Under the pieces are notes generated by a model that was not told the origin of the DNA, did no database searches, and saw only the letters and a list, made by a program, of their open reading frames with translations. Positions 1 to 9,239 of a stretch of 64,000 nt of DNA are shown here, piece by piece. This DNA comes from Faecalicatena contorta. GTDB taxonomy: Bacteria; Bacillota; Clostridia; Lachnospirales; Lachnospiraceae. Both the position numbers and the translations under genes were made by a program. The DNA is taken from contig NZ_JAFBIY010000001.1 in NCBI RefSeq assembly GCF_021531975.1, positions 186,001 through 250,000 of the forward strand, written 5' to 3'. The first letter of the stretch is position 1, and the number at the start of each line of letters is the position of its first letter.

Positions 1-979
1 CAAAGGTGTCACCTAATGTTATTGTAATCGGTACCACGGTCTTTTTATCCAGAAGGGGATGCCGTCCCTCGCGAATATGGATGCGTCCTTCGGTATTGAA
101 AAGAGGAAGACTTGCATTCATATCCAGTGCCAGGGCACCCTTGGCAAAAATAAAGTCAAGAGTTGTCATTACGGTATAATCTGTCCGTATACTGTCAATA
201 TATTCAGCAGCATCAACACTTAATCGTGCAAGAATAACCTGTATCTCTTCCTGTTCTTTGCCATACAGCTCTTTCAAGTCATTATTTAATTTTACCACTG
301 CCATCGGCTCAATAAAGAGTGTGGAACCGGTGGAAGACTGATCGTGGATCATGCCCGGCACCTGACTGCGGTATTCTGCCTTGACCGGCAGGCAGTAGCG
401 GTCACCTCTCATGGTAATGATCGGATCCTGCAGATAGGTGCGAAGAGAGCCGTTTACCATACCGGACAGAGTAGCATGAACCTTGTCATTCATCTGGTTG
501 ATCGAGCGCCGGATGTGTTTCAGGTTTGTGCTGGCATCATCGCTTATCTCTTCCTCGTCAATAATACATCTTCGAATCTCAGTAGTGAGAGGTGCTGCAG
601 GCACCAGTTCAGAAAAATATGCATCCAGACAGTCCTCTTTGTCGTCTGCATTTTCATGGCGTCCATAAGACTTTATCCGTCCTGCAGTTTCCAGAAGACG
701 GCAGATGCGAAGAAGCTCGCCGCTTCCCAGAACGCCGCCGATAGACAGACGGCTTAAAGAATCGTTTACTGGATTACAGCCGCCAAAAGAAGGCCGCCCT
801 TTCTTAACGATCCTTGTAAATGCTGCAGCAGTTTCTTCCTGCGCATTCTGTATATCGGAAAGTTCGGTCATAGGCTTTAACCTCTTACAGCGTTCCTTGC
901 CGCCGAAGGAGGAAGCCTGGTCGATCAGAAGATCAATGATTTTGTTGTATTCTAATTTAGTTAAAGTTTTCTTATTCAT
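1..979 (-). CDS. mutS2: MutS2 family ATPase/endonuclease, N-terminal part (cut by window edge)
   Basis: The minus strand reads open from an ATG at 979 to the window edge, giving about 326 residues of N-terminal sequence (MNKKTLTKLEYNKIIDLL..., then GGKERCKRLKPMTEL). This opening and the later MRGDRYCLPVK and STGSTLFIEP stretches are typical of the MutS2 clamp/lever region. The ATPase and C-terminal Smr nuclease regions would lie beyond position 1 and are not visible. MutS2 proteins bind branched DNA or collided ribosomes, depending on species; which applies here cannot be read from the sequence. It is divergent from the PDZ protein at 1109. Confidence 0.9.
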   Translation of the reverse strand, partial: MNKKTLTKLEYNKIIDLLIDQASSFGGKERCKRLKPMTELSDIQNAQEETAAAFTRIVKKGRPSFGGCNPVNDSLSRLSIGGVLGSGELLRICRLLETAGRIKSYGRHENADDKEDCLDAYFSELVPAAPLTTEIRRCIIDEEEISDDASTNLKHIRRSINQMNDKVHATLSGMVNGSLRTYLQDPIITMRGDRYCLPVKAEYRSQVPGMIHDQSSTGSTLFIEPMAVVKLNNDLKELYGKEQEEIQVILARLSVDAAEYIDSIRTDYTVMTTLDFIFAKGALALDMNASLPLFNTEGRIHIREGRHPLLDKKTVVPITITLGDTF

Positions 980-1047
980 AATATTCCCCGTAAATTTGTT
1001 CTATCCTATATTCTAACCCATTTGCCCGGTAAAGAAAAGGATAAATA

Positions 1048-1076
1048 TTGAACATTTGCAGTGTATAAGGTATACT
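1048..1076 (+). promoter_or_regulatory. Probable vegetative promoter of the PDZ-protein gene
   Basis: TTGAAC at 1048-1053 and TATACT at 1071-1076 are separated by 17 bases, a near-consensus sigma-A promoter. It sits 33 bases ahead of the ATG at 1109. Confidence 0.7.
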
Positions 1077-1108
1077 ATATAAAGGATTGTAAAGGAGAAA
1101 GGTGCGCT

Positions 1109-2335
1109 ATGGATGAGCAAAAAAGACCAGTAGATGAACAGGAACCATCAGAAGAAGAGTATTCTTTTTTGCAGGAAGTGATTAAAGACGAAGCAGACCG
1201 CGGAAAGAAGTTCGGCAGGCAGATTCTGCGTATGGCGATCTTAGGTCTTGCGTTCGGTCTTCTCGCCTGTGTTGGCTTTTATATAGGCAAACCATGGGTG
1301 GAAGGCAAGATGAATGGCGGACCGGAGCAGATTACAATTCCGGCAGATGAAGAGGAAGAACCAGACAGTGAAGAGAAGGCTGGGCAGGAAGTTATTCCCG
1401 ATGAGAGAAGTTATCAGGACATGCTTCAGGTACTCAAAAGTACTGCAGAAAAAGCCAGTGCAAGTGTGGTAGAAATCTGTATAGAAGAAGAGTGGCATAT
1501 GGCAGGCACGGTTGTCGGAGATAATGGGCGGGAGCTTCTTGTACTTGGTAAGAAATTCCCGGATAAGATGGCCGGAAAGATTTATATTTCATTTTCAGAT
1601 GGCGCACGCGCAGAAGCAAGTATTAAGCGTAAAGACAGCAATCTGGATCTGGCAGTCTATGCGGTTCCCCGCGAAGCTATAGAGAACAAGACCTGGTCCA
1701 CCATACAGGCAGTCGAATTCGGAAACTCCAATATTGTTTCCGCCGGTGACATTGTAATTGTCCTTGGACGCACTGCAGGTAATGATTATCGGATATCCTA
1801 TGGAATGGTGGAGAAGAAAGATGTAATGACCAATTACGCAGATGGACAATATGGTGTCATTTGTACGGATATTACCGGAACGGAAGAAGAAAGCGGACTC
1901 ATTCTGAATATGGAAGGTGAGGCGATCGGAATCGTCAGCCCTTCTATGACGAAAGCACAGAGCGATATGCACATTTCCGGATTCTGCATTTCAGATGTGA
2001 AAGATGCTATTGAAAGATTATCCAATGGAAAAGGCGTGCCTTATACCGGTATACGCGCAGCAGAAGTGACAGAAGAGATGCAGGAGCAGGGGTTCCCGAA
2101 AGGCATTTCCGTAACGGAAGCTGAGGCAGATTCCCCGGCGATGGCAGCAGGCATTCAGAGCGGTGATATTATTACAGAGATAGACGGTGTGGAGATTGAA
2201 AACTATACCGCATATCATCATGCACTTATGAAGAAAGAAGAAGGCGATTCGCTGGAACTTAGAGGATGCCGGCAGGGGACAGGCGGTGAATACGTAGATA
2301 TTGATTTTACTGTTAGGGTCGGAACCAAAGAATAG
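1109..2335 (+). CDS. Membrane-anchored HtrA-like PDZ protein with degenerate protease site
   Basis: The start is ATG 1109, preceded by AAAGGAGAAAGG at 1091-1102; an upstream in-frame codon has no such site. The 408-residue protein has a cytoplasmic acidic N-terminus, one membrane segment (about residues 41-60, ILRMAILGLAFGLLACVGFY), an acidic linker, a trypsin/HtrA-like domain and a C-terminal PDZ domain (about 305-395, SPAMAAGIQSGDIITEIDG). Only the Asp of the triad is recognisable (SNLDLAVYAV). The position of the catalytic His in the family's TNxHVV motif reads LGKKF, and the usual GNSGGPLLN reads EEESGLILN, which puts Glu in place of Ser. I infer a non-catalytic, ligand-binding HtrA relative facing outside the membrane. 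Confidence 0.82.
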   Translation: MDEQKRPVDEQEPSEEEYSFLQEVIKDEADRGKKFGRQILRMAILGLAFGLLACVGFYIGKPWVEGKMNGGPEQITIPADEEEEPDSEEKAGQEVIPDERSYQDMLQVLKSTAEKASASVVEICIEEEWHMAGTVVGDNGRELLVLGKKFPDKMAGKIYISFSDGARAEASIKRKDSNLDLAVYAVPREAIENKTWSTIQAVEFGNSNIVSAGDIVIVLGRTAGNDYRISYGMVEKKDVMTNYADGQYGVICTDITGTEEESGLILNMEGEAIGIVSPSMTKAQSDMHISGFCISDVKDAIERLSNGKGVPYTGIRAAEVTEEMQEQGFPKGISVTEAEADSPAMAAGIQSGDIITEIDGVEIENYTAYHHALMKKEEGDSLELRGCRQGTGGEYVDIDFTVRVGTKE

Positions 2336-2362
2336 AAAAAGCAGAAAGAGGTATTGACAGAT

Positions 2363-3304
2363 ATGAGATATATAAATACCCTCGTCGAGGGTGAGACAAT
2401 TCGTAACATTTATTTATGTAAGGGGAAGCGTTGTGCCGAAACAAGAAATGGCAAGCCTTACGAGAATCTGATCCTGCAGGATAAGACAGGTACACTGGAC
2501 GGTAAAGTCTGGGATCCAAATTCCAGCGGAATAGCGGATTACGACGAAATGGACTTTATCGAAGTATTCGGCGAAGTGACAAGCTATAACAACAACCTGC
2601 AGCTCAATATCCGACAACTCAGGAAGGCCCATGAGGACGAGTATGTTGCAGCAGATTATATGCCAACAACAGAAAAGAGTCAGTCAGGAATGTATCAGGA
2701 GCTTATAGGATATGTAAAACAGATTGATAATACATATCTCAGGCAGGTGGTAGAGTATTACTTTGTGAAAGATGAAGCATTTATCCAGAAATTCCAGGCA
2801 CATTCCGCTGCAAAAAGCGTACATCACGGATTCGCGGGAGGACTCCTGGAGCATACATTAAGTGTAGTGAAGTTCTGTGAATATATGGCAGGAGCATATC
2901 CGATACTAAATAAAGACCTGCTCTATGCAGCAGCAATCTGCCACGATATCGGAAAAACAAAAGAACTGTCCTCCTTCCCGGAAAATGATTATACAGATGA
3001 TGGACAACTGCTTGGACATATCGTAATCGGCGTAGAGATGATCAGCGATGCAGTAAGAACCATACCCGGTTTTCCGCCGCAGCTCGCAAGCGAACTGAAG
3101 CACTGCATCATCGCACACCATGGCGAGCTGGAATACGGTTCACCTAAGAAACCGGCACTGGCAGAGGCACTGGCGCTTAACTTCGCGGACTGCACAGATG
3201 CCAAGATGCAGACACTCACAGAGATATTCAAAGAGAAAAACAGCAATGACTGGCTTGGGTATAATCGGCTGTTTGAATCAAATTTGCGGAAGACAAAAGT
3301 GTAA
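2363..3304 (+). CDS. YhaM-type 3'-5' exoribonuclease (OB-fold + HD domain)
   Basis: A 313-residue protein. An N-terminal OB-fold (about 12-95, ENLILQDKTGTLDGKVWDP) is followed by an HD phosphohydrolase domain with HHGFAGGLLEHTL, AAICHDIGKTKEL and the distal HH plus NFADCTDAK metal ligands. This order matches the YhaM family of Firmicutes, which trims RNA (and DNA) from the 3' end. ATG 2363 is chosen because AGAGG at 2346-2351 is 11 bases upstream, whereas the in-frame TTG at 2354 lies too close to it. It follows the PDZ gene by 27 bases and ends at a hairpin at 3309. Confidence 0.85.
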   Translation: MRYINTLVEGETIRNIYLCKGKRCAETRNGKPYENLILQDKTGTLDGKVWDPNSSGIADYDEMDFIEVFGEVTSYNNNLQLNIRQLRKAHEDEYVAADYMPTTEKSQSGMYQELIGYVKQIDNTYLRQVVEYYFVKDEAFIQKFQAHSAAKSVHHGFAGGLLEHTLSVVKFCEYMAGAYPILNKDLLYAAAICHDIGKTKELSSFPENDYTDDGQLLGHIVIGVEMISDAVRTIPGFPPQLASELKHCIIAHHGELEYGSPKKPALAEALALNFADCTDAKMQTLTEIFKEKNSNDWLGYNRLFESNLRKTKV

Positions 3305-3308
3305 AATG

Positions 3309-3341
3309 GGGACGTAGTATTTTGCAAAAATACTACGTCCC
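3309..3341. terminator. Hairpin repeat of the GGGACG family, probable terminator
   Basis: Fifteen-base arms (GGGACGTAGTATTTT and its exact complement) enclose a 3-base loop. It lies 5 bases after the yhaM-like stop and before the ribosome binding site of the next gene. There is no long T-run, so termination is inferred from position and stem strength. Related hairpins are at 17105 and 35234. Confidence 0.6.
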
Positions 3342-3386
3342 AAATTAACTTTTGCCCTGTACCTAAATGTGAAAAAAGGAGTAATT

Positions 3387-4796
3387 ATGCAAAAAAATGA
3401 TATTGTGGTTGTGACAATTGAGGATATGGGAACCGATGGAGAAGGCATCGGAAAAGTGGATGGATATACGTTATTCATTAAGGATGCGGTTATCGGTGAT
3501 GTGGTGGAAGCCAAGGTTATGAAGGCGAAGAAGAGTTATGGCTATGCAAGATTAATGCATATTATTTCTCCTTCGGAATTTCGTGTTGATCCGAAGTGTC
3601 CTGTGGCACGCCAGTGTGGTGGCTGTCAGGTGCAGGTGTTGAGTTATGAGCGGCAGCTGGTGTTCAAAAATGAGAAGGTGCTGAATAATCTTATGCGGAT
3701 AGGTGGAATCCCGGAAGAGGTATTGGCGCGTATTATGGAGCCAATCTGTGGTATGGACAAGCCGTTTCGTTATCGCAACAAGGCGCAGTTTCCAATCGGG
3801 ACAGATAAGGAGGGGAATCTGATCGCAGGTTTCTATGCGGGGCGGACCCACAGTATCATTCCGTGTAAAGATTGTCTGCTTGGTGTAGAGGTAAATGCAC
3901 AGATTCTGGATATCATCCTTGGATTTATGAAAGAATTCGGGATTCGTCCATATGATGAGGAGCGGCATGATGGTCTGGTGCGTCACGTACTGATCCGCAC
4001 TGGTTTTACAACGAAGGAAATCATGGTTTGCATTGTCATAAATGGAAAAAGTCTTCCGCACGGAGAGGCTCTCGCCGGACGTCTGGCGAAGATTCCGGGT
4101 ATGACGAGTATTACGCTCAGTGTCAACCGGGACAAGACGAATGTAATTATGGGAAATGAGATAGTTCCACTTTGGGGAGAGACGTATATTACGGATTATA
4201 TTGGAGATGTCAAATATCAGATTTCTCCGCTTTCCTTCTATCAGGTCAATCCGGTGCAGACGGAGAAGCTCTACAAAACGGCGCTTCATTACGCCGGACT
4301 TACCGGGAAGGAAACGGTCTGGGATCTGTATTGCGGCATCGGGACGATTTCACTTTTTCTTGCTCAAAATGCAAAGCAGGTATATGGTGTGGAAATCGTG
4401 CCGCAGGCAATTGATGATGCGAAGAATAATGCCTGCATAAACGAGATAGAAAATGCAGAATTTTACGTGGGAAAGGCGGAAGAGGTGCTGCCGGGTTATT
4501 ATAAGAAATATGCAGAAGAACACCCGGGTGAAAATGCTCACGCAGATGTGATCGTGGTTGATCCGCCGCGAAAGGGATGCGAGGAATCACTGCTTAGAAC
4601 GATGGTGGATATGAAGCCGGAGAGGATTGTGTATGTGAGCTGCGATTCGGCAACACTGGCGAGAGATGTGAAGTTCCTGCGCGGGAATGGATATGAGCTT
4701 CAGAAGGTAAAGGCTGTAGATATGTTCCCGCATACGGGGCATGTTGAGACGGTGGTATTGATGTCAGGAAAAGATGTAATAAAATATCAAGTATAG
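3387..4796 (+). CDS. rlmD: 23S rRNA m5U methyltransferase with TRAM domain (RlmD/RlmCD type)
   Basis: ATG 3387 is preceded by AAAAAAGGAG; the protein has 469 residues. Residues 1-58 form a TRAM RNA-binding domain. C71, C77, C80 (CPVARQCGGC) and a later Cys (PCKDCLLG) fit the 4Fe-4S cluster of the TrmA/RumA family. The SAM-binding motif is VWDLYCGIGTISLFLA, and the catalytic end has VVDPPRKGC and YVSCDSATLARD, which supplies the nucleophilic Cys. Family members methylate U747 and/or U1939 of 23S rRNA; Gram-positive RlmCD does both. A shorter paralogue without TRAM is at 11870. Confidence 0.88.
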   Translation: MQKNDIVVVTIEDMGTDGEGIGKVDGYTLFIKDAVIGDVVEAKVMKAKKSYGYARLMHIISPSEFRVDPKCPVARQCGGCQVQVLSYERQLVFKNEKVLNNLMRIGGIPEEVLARIMEPICGMDKPFRYRNKAQFPIGTDKEGNLIAGFYAGRTHSIIPCKDCLLGVEVNAQILDIILGFMKEFGIRPYDEERHDGLVRHVLIRTGFTTKEIMVCIVINGKSLPHGEALAGRLAKIPGMTSITLSVNRDKTNVIMGNEIVPLWGETYITDYIGDVKYQISPLSFYQVNPVQTEKLYKTALHYAGLTGKETVWDLYCGIGTISLFLAQNAKQVYGVEIVPQAIDDAKNNACINEIENAEFYVGKAEEVLPGYYKKYAEEHPGENAHADVIVVDPPRKGCEESLLRTMVDMKPERIVYVSCDSATLARDVKFLRGNGYELQKVKAVDMFPHTGHVETVVLMSGKDVIKYQV

Positions 4797-4820
4797 ACAT
4801 AGTGATACGGGGGAAATGTT

Positions 4821-6119
4821 ATGGGCAATTTTCAACTGGAGTATTGTAAACTGCAGATAGGATGCCTGTTGATCGTATTTTATCTTACTTTTATCTATTA
4901 TAAAGAACGGAAACGATTTCGTATTTCTGATGGAATAACACTATATGATATTTTGCTGGTAGAAGGGATGTTTTGTCTGCTGTTGGACGGGATTACAGCC
5001 TATACAGTCAATCATCAGGAGCTTGTTCATCCAACCGTGAATCTGGTACTTCATGGTCTGTTCCTGACCAGTATAGATATACTGATTTTCCTCATGCTTC
5101 TTTACATGCTGGACGCGACAGAAGGACTTCCGAAGGACTGGAAAAAGATGTCACTTCTGTGTGCACCTCTTCTGATAAATGTTCTGATCGTGGTGTTGAA
5201 TCTTCATTCGCTGGAATATCGTCAGGGAGAAGCGGGATTCTATTCGATGGGAATTTCGGTTTATACCTGTTTTGCAATGATTGCAATATATATCTTATTG
5301 AATATTGTTCATGTGTTCCGTCGCTGGGATTCCATTGACAGTCATAAAAGGGTGAATATGGTAACTTGTCTTCTTGTAGTGGCAGGAGTGACAGGGTATC
5401 AGATGCTGGTTCCGGACTCTTTGATTTCCAGTATCGGTACGACCATGGTGCTGGCAGGTGCTTATGTGAATCAGGAGAATCCGGCCATGAAAGAGCTTAC
5501 CCGGTATCATGATGAAATGGTAATTGGTTTTTCTACTTTGATTGAGAGTAGGGACAGCAGCACAGGTGGTCATGTAAAGCGCACGACACAGTATGTAAAG
5601 CTGCTTGCTGAGGAGCTGGGAAGACGTGGTTATTATTCTGAGATTCTGACAAAGGATTATATGTCGAATCTTCTGAAGGCTGCGCCTATGCATGACGTTG
5701 GAAAGATTGCCGTTCCGGATGCAATTCTGCAAAAACCGGGAAGACTTACGCCGGAAGAATTTGAGATTATGAAGCTTCACGCACAAAAGGGCGGAGAGAT
5801 CATACAGGAGAGTTTTGGACGTATGGGCAATGAACAATATCTTGAGATTGCCTGTCACATTGCCCAGTATCATCATGAAAAATGGAATGGCAAGGGTTAT
5901 CCGGAAGGACTTAAGAGAAAGGAAATACCGCTTTGTGCCAGAATTATGGCCATTGCGGATGTGTTTGATGCTGTCTCTGCGGACCGGTGCTATCGCGCTG
6001 CACTTCCGTTAGATGAATGTTTTGAGATCATTCAGGAAGGCAGCGGTCAGGACTTTGATCCGATTCTGGCAGAAGTCTTTCTGGATCTGCGGGAGGAAAT
6101 ATGCCGTATTTACCTATGA
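4821..6119 (+). CDS. Membrane HD-GYP domain protein, probable c-di-GMP phosphodiesterase
   Basis: A 432-residue protein with ATG 4821 behind GGGGGAAA. Residues 1-215 hold about six or seven hydrophobic segments, like the 7TM sensor modules seen on histidine kinases. The remainder is an HD-GYP domain with HDVGK (291-295), a later conserved His (HIAQYHH) and the HHEKWNGKGYPEG signature (351-363). HD-GYP proteins hydrolyse cyclic-di-GMP to pGpG or GMP. It converges on, and overlaps by 6 bases, a second HD-GYP protein on the other strand. The signal sensed by the membrane part is unknown. Confidence 0.88.
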   Translation: MGNFQLEYCKLQIGCLLIVFYLTFIYYKERKRFRISDGITLYDILLVEGMFCLLLDGITAYTVNHQELVHPTVNLVLHGLFLTSIDILIFLMLLYMLDATEGLPKDWKKMSLLCAPLLINVLIVVLNLHSLEYRQGEAGFYSMGISVYTCFAMIAIYILLNIVHVFRRWDSIDSHKRVNMVTCLLVVAGVTGYQMLVPDSLISSIGTTMVLAGAYVNQENPAMKELTRYHDEMVIGFSTLIESRDSSTGGHVKRTTQYVKLLAEELGRRGYYSEILTKDYMSNLLKAAPMHDVGKIAVPDAILQKPGRLTPEEFEIMKLHAQKGGEIIQESFGRMGNEQYLEIACHIAQYHHEKWNGKGYPEGLKRKEIPLCARIMAIADVFDAVSADRCYRAALPLDECFEIIQEGSGQDFDPILAEVFLDLREEICRIYL

Positions 6120-9104
6120 AATAACCAGTTTTCCCCGACCGTTTTTCTTTGCCTGGTAAAGAGCCTTATCAGATCTTTCATACATTTGATTGAAAGTTGT
6201 TTCTGGTTCTGCAATAACTACGCCCATGGAAATTCCGGTTCCACCTTCGGTAGCTTTTACAGTCATATTTACTTTGTCAAAAATCTGCTGCGCTCTTTCG
6301 CGCATCTGTGCTTCGGTTGCATCTTTGTCAAAAAAGAGGATTGCCGCAAATTCATCACCGCCCATCCGGCAGGCGCGGTCCTCTTTGCGAAGTGCCATAA
6401 GAAGTGCCTGCGCAACTAAGATTAAGAACTTATCGCCGTTATGATGACCGAATGTGTCATTATATTCTTTAAACTTATCCACATCCATCATGATCATCAT
6501 AATCTTTGTTTTCCCTTCCAGAATCTTTAATTCTACATCACTGCGGAAAGCTGCGTGATTAAGAAGACCGGTAAGAGAATCTCTCCGATATGTACGTTCC
6601 CAGTATCGCAGTCTTGCCTGGGCTTTGCTCTGCTCTTCGTCTGTCAACATCTTCATGGCATAGGTGTTGGTAATGTCAGAAATAATAATCTCTGACCGCT
6701 CTGCGCGGGCTGCTGAATCGTAATACATTCTGCCAAAGCAAAATACATAGATTACAGACCCGTCTTTACGGAGCAGCTTATGCTCCTGAAATGCAAGAGA
6801 ATTCTTTGCAAGGCTGGCGTTGGTCAGACATAGATATTCTGTTTGTTCTTCTTCCGGAATCAGATCTATCTGGAACATAGGATTCTGCCGGATGTCATCC
6901 AGAGTATAACCTGTCAGTTTTTCAAAATTTTCATCTGCAGATATGATTCGCATGGCTTCGTCCAATATATATCTGCTATATGAGATTGGATGAACGCTGT
7001 GGCTTTTTTCGGTTTTAGCGTCGAAAGTATGGATTGAATATGTGGTAAATTCATTTGTAGTTTTTGGGTGATTGTTTGCATGATCTGTTGTATATGTCGG
7101 ATTTTCCTTTAACATCTGGAGGAATTCTGACACGATAAACGGATCGAATTGACTGCCTGCACAACGTTTTAATTCTTCGATTGCGCTCGAAGGAGACTTG
7201 GCTGTTCTGTAAGAACGGTCATTGGTCATGGCATCATAGGCGTCTACTACGGCAATTACACGCGATAAAAGAGGGATGCTTTCGCAGCTTAAGCCATCCG
7301 GGTACCCTTTGCCGTCCCAGCGTTCATGGTGATGACGGATTTCATCTGCAATTGCTTTCAGTTCATTGTTGCTGTTGGCAATTTCATAACCCTTTTCCGT
7401 ATGGGATTTTAGAATCTTCCATTCTTCATCGGACAATTTGCCGGGTTTGTTTAATATTTCCAGCGGAATTCCGATTTTACCTATATCATGTAAAAGACAA
7501 AGCAACGACAGCTGACTTTGCTGGATATCCGTAAGTGCTATTCTTTTTCCAAGTTCTGCGCCCATAAGCTGTGTGCGACGCACGTGATGCTCTGTATCAC
7601 TGTCACATTCCTGAAGAGCCCGGATCAGAGATGTAAGCATTTCAGAATGAATGGACTCCTGGTCCAGAAGTTTCTTGGCACGCATTGCCATTGTCGCCAC
7701 ATGTATTGCCTGGAGAATATCCGGCTTTTCTTCTGTGGCAACACTGACAGCATATTGTATATTGCCATCGAAGTTTTCTTTTACTTTTTCCAGATATTTC
7801 TGCATCTCTTCTTCGCTGCTGTGGTTGCATAGTGCAATGAGATTTGCTTCCAGACCGCGGACGTAATAGGTCTGTTTCGGGAAATACTCTCGCATTGTAT
7901 CCGCAAGACTTTTGATCTTCTGGTTTCCAATATTACTTCCCATTGTACTGTTTATTACAGATAAGCTGTTAATGTCACAGATTGCCACCGCAGCGGGCAG
8001 TAAAAAATGTTCTTTTCCTTCCCGGGCAAAACGCTGGAAACTTTCCCAGTTCTGAAATCCTGTCAGCAGGTCCGTTTCCAGAGCTGCATCAGAAAATACA
8101 AAAAGCTGCCCCAGAATCTGGTCTTTTTCGTTTTTCAGCCTTCGGATATCGCATCTCAGAGGCTTTTGATCTTCCCCGTTTTTCACGTAACATTGCAGAG
8201 AAAAGCTATCATTCTCGGATTTTGTATTCAGAGAAAGATTGTAACAGCTCAGGAAATCTTCCAGATACATACATTCTTCCGGCTGGATTTTGCCCAGAAG
8301 ATGATCGGCACGCGCATTATGAAGAATCAGGGTATCATTGTAATCAAATAAGACGATTCCCTGGTCTATGTTTTCAAAAATACTGGTTTTTAGGCGATTT
8401 AGCATTCCATGAGTGGAGTAGTTAAAGCAGCTCCAGTACAGCAGGAATGCTGTGAGACTGTATCCGCAGATAGAATAGTCCAGAAGGCTATACACATTTT
8501 CCACCGGCCAGAACAAAAATACTGCATTTACAGATACAATCGTCAGAATACCAGAAATGACATGGCGGTATTGTGCCCGGTATTCTCTGGGAATCCGGTA
8601 CATTTTCCACATCAAAAGGGTCAGAATGACAGCTACCAGAGAATACGTGAAGATCAGATGCATCCAGTAAAGTGGCAGCATCTGATAGGTGTATTTTGCA
8701 ATGAGAGTACTTCTCGGCACATAACGAATCGCTATTTCACAGAACGGATTGATAGTAAAGACGACAATCTCAAACAATGTATACAGCATGATCAATCGGA
8801 AGGCTGTTCTTGCTTTTTTTGTAAATTTATGTTTTGTAAAAAATACGGTAAATATAAGAAGACAGACCAGCATAATATCGATACTGACGAAATAGATACT
8901 GGACATGACTGACATACACAGATAACTATCATTCAGGATACTGATAAGGTAGCTGATATCTACGATAGCAGCACCTGCACAGGCATATCCTAAATATTTT
9001 CCGGTGGTCTTATTTTTCTGAATAGATTTTATGAACAAAACAATATCTATCAATGCAATCAGGATAGAAACAATAATATAGCAATTTAAGAACAGTTTAT
9101 CCAT
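6114..9104 (-). CDS. 7TM-PAS-degenerate GGDEF-HD-GYP-PAS-GGDEF bifunctional c-di-GMP protein
   Basis: A 996-residue protein. Visible order: seven hydrophobic segments (1-230), PAS-like (about 240-340), a GGDEF-fold domain that has lost its motif (343-480; DLLTGFQNWESF is kept but GGDEF reads GLEAN at 417-421), an HD-GYP domain (500-660; HDIGK 539-543, HHHERWDGKGYPDG from 590), a second PAS (705-815) and an intact GGDEF (830-995; GGDEF 915-919). An RKED inhibitory-site motif lies five residues before GGDEF. It therefore carries both a synthase and a hydrolase for c-di-GMP; the degenerate GGDEF could sense GTP or mediate dimerisation (inference). Promoter at 9153-9181. Confidence 0.87.
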   Translation of the reverse strand: MDKLFLNCYIIVSILIALIDIVLFIKSIQKNKTTGKYLGYACAGAAIVDISYLISILNDSYLCMSVMSSIYFVSIDIMLVCLLIFTVFFTKHKFTKKARTAFRLIMLYTLFEIVVFTINPFCEIAIRYVPRSTLIAKYTYQMLPLYWMHLIFTYSLVAVILTLLMWKMYRIPREYRAQYRHVISGILTIVSVNAVFLFWPVENVYSLLDYSICGYSLTAFLLYWSCFNYSTHGMLNRLKTSIFENIDQGIVLFDYNDTLILHNARADHLLGKIQPEECMYLEDFLSCYNLSLNTKSENDSFSLQCYVKNGEDQKPLRCDIRRLKNEKDQILGQLFVFSDAALETDLLTGFQNWESFQRFAREGKEHFLLPAAVAICDINSLSVINSTMGSNIGNQKIKSLADTMREYFPKQTYYVRGLEANLIALCNHSSEEEMQKYLEKVKENFDGNIQYAVSVATEEKPDILQAIHVATMAMRAKKLLDQESIHSEMLTSLIRALQECDSDTEHHVRRTQLMGAELGKRIALTDIQQSQLSLLCLLHDIGKIGIPLEILNKPGKLSDEEWKILKSHTEKGYEIANSNNELKAIADEIRHHHERWDGKGYPDGLSCESIPLLSRVIAVVDAYDAMTNDRSYRTAKSPSSAIEELKRCAGSQFDPFIVSEFLQMLKENPTYTTDHANNHPKTTNEFTTYSIHTFDAKTEKSHSVHPISYSRYILDEAMRIISADENFEKLTGYTLDDIRQNPMFQIDLIPEEEQTEYLCLTNASLAKNSLAFQEHKLLRKDGSVIYVFCFGRMYYDSAARAERSEIIISDITNTYAMKMLTDEEQSKAQARLRYWERTYRRDSLTGLLNHAAFRSDVELKILEGKTKIMMIMMDVDKFKEYNDTFGHHNGDKFLILVAQALLMALRKEDRACRMGGDEFAAILFFDKDATEAQMRERAQQIFDKVNMTVKATEGGTGISMGVVIAEPETTFNQMYERSDKALYQAKKNGRGKLVIS

Positions 9105-9152
9105 GTGGTCGTTTTCCTTTCTTCAGGAATTGAAGTACCTGTTTATATTTAT

Positions 9153-9181
9153 AGTATATAAAAGTCGCTTTTAAAAATCAA
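9153..9181 (-). promoter_or_regulatory. Probable promoter of the bifunctional c-di-GMP gene
   Basis: On the minus strand TTGATT (9181-9176) and TATACT (9158-9153) are spaced by 17 bases, about 50 bases ahead of the start codon at 9104. The stretch between 9104 and the divergent gene at 9240 holds nothing else I can name. Confidence 0.65.
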
Positions 9182-9239
9182 TTCATAAAAAGTTTTAGAG
9201 GCGCTAAGTCAAACTATATGATAGAATAGAAAGAAATAT

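Noticed and set aside
3552-4289. A 245-codon minus-strand open frame
   Set aside because: It mirrors the rlmD-type gene, whose motifs are complete on the plus strand; no family resemblance.
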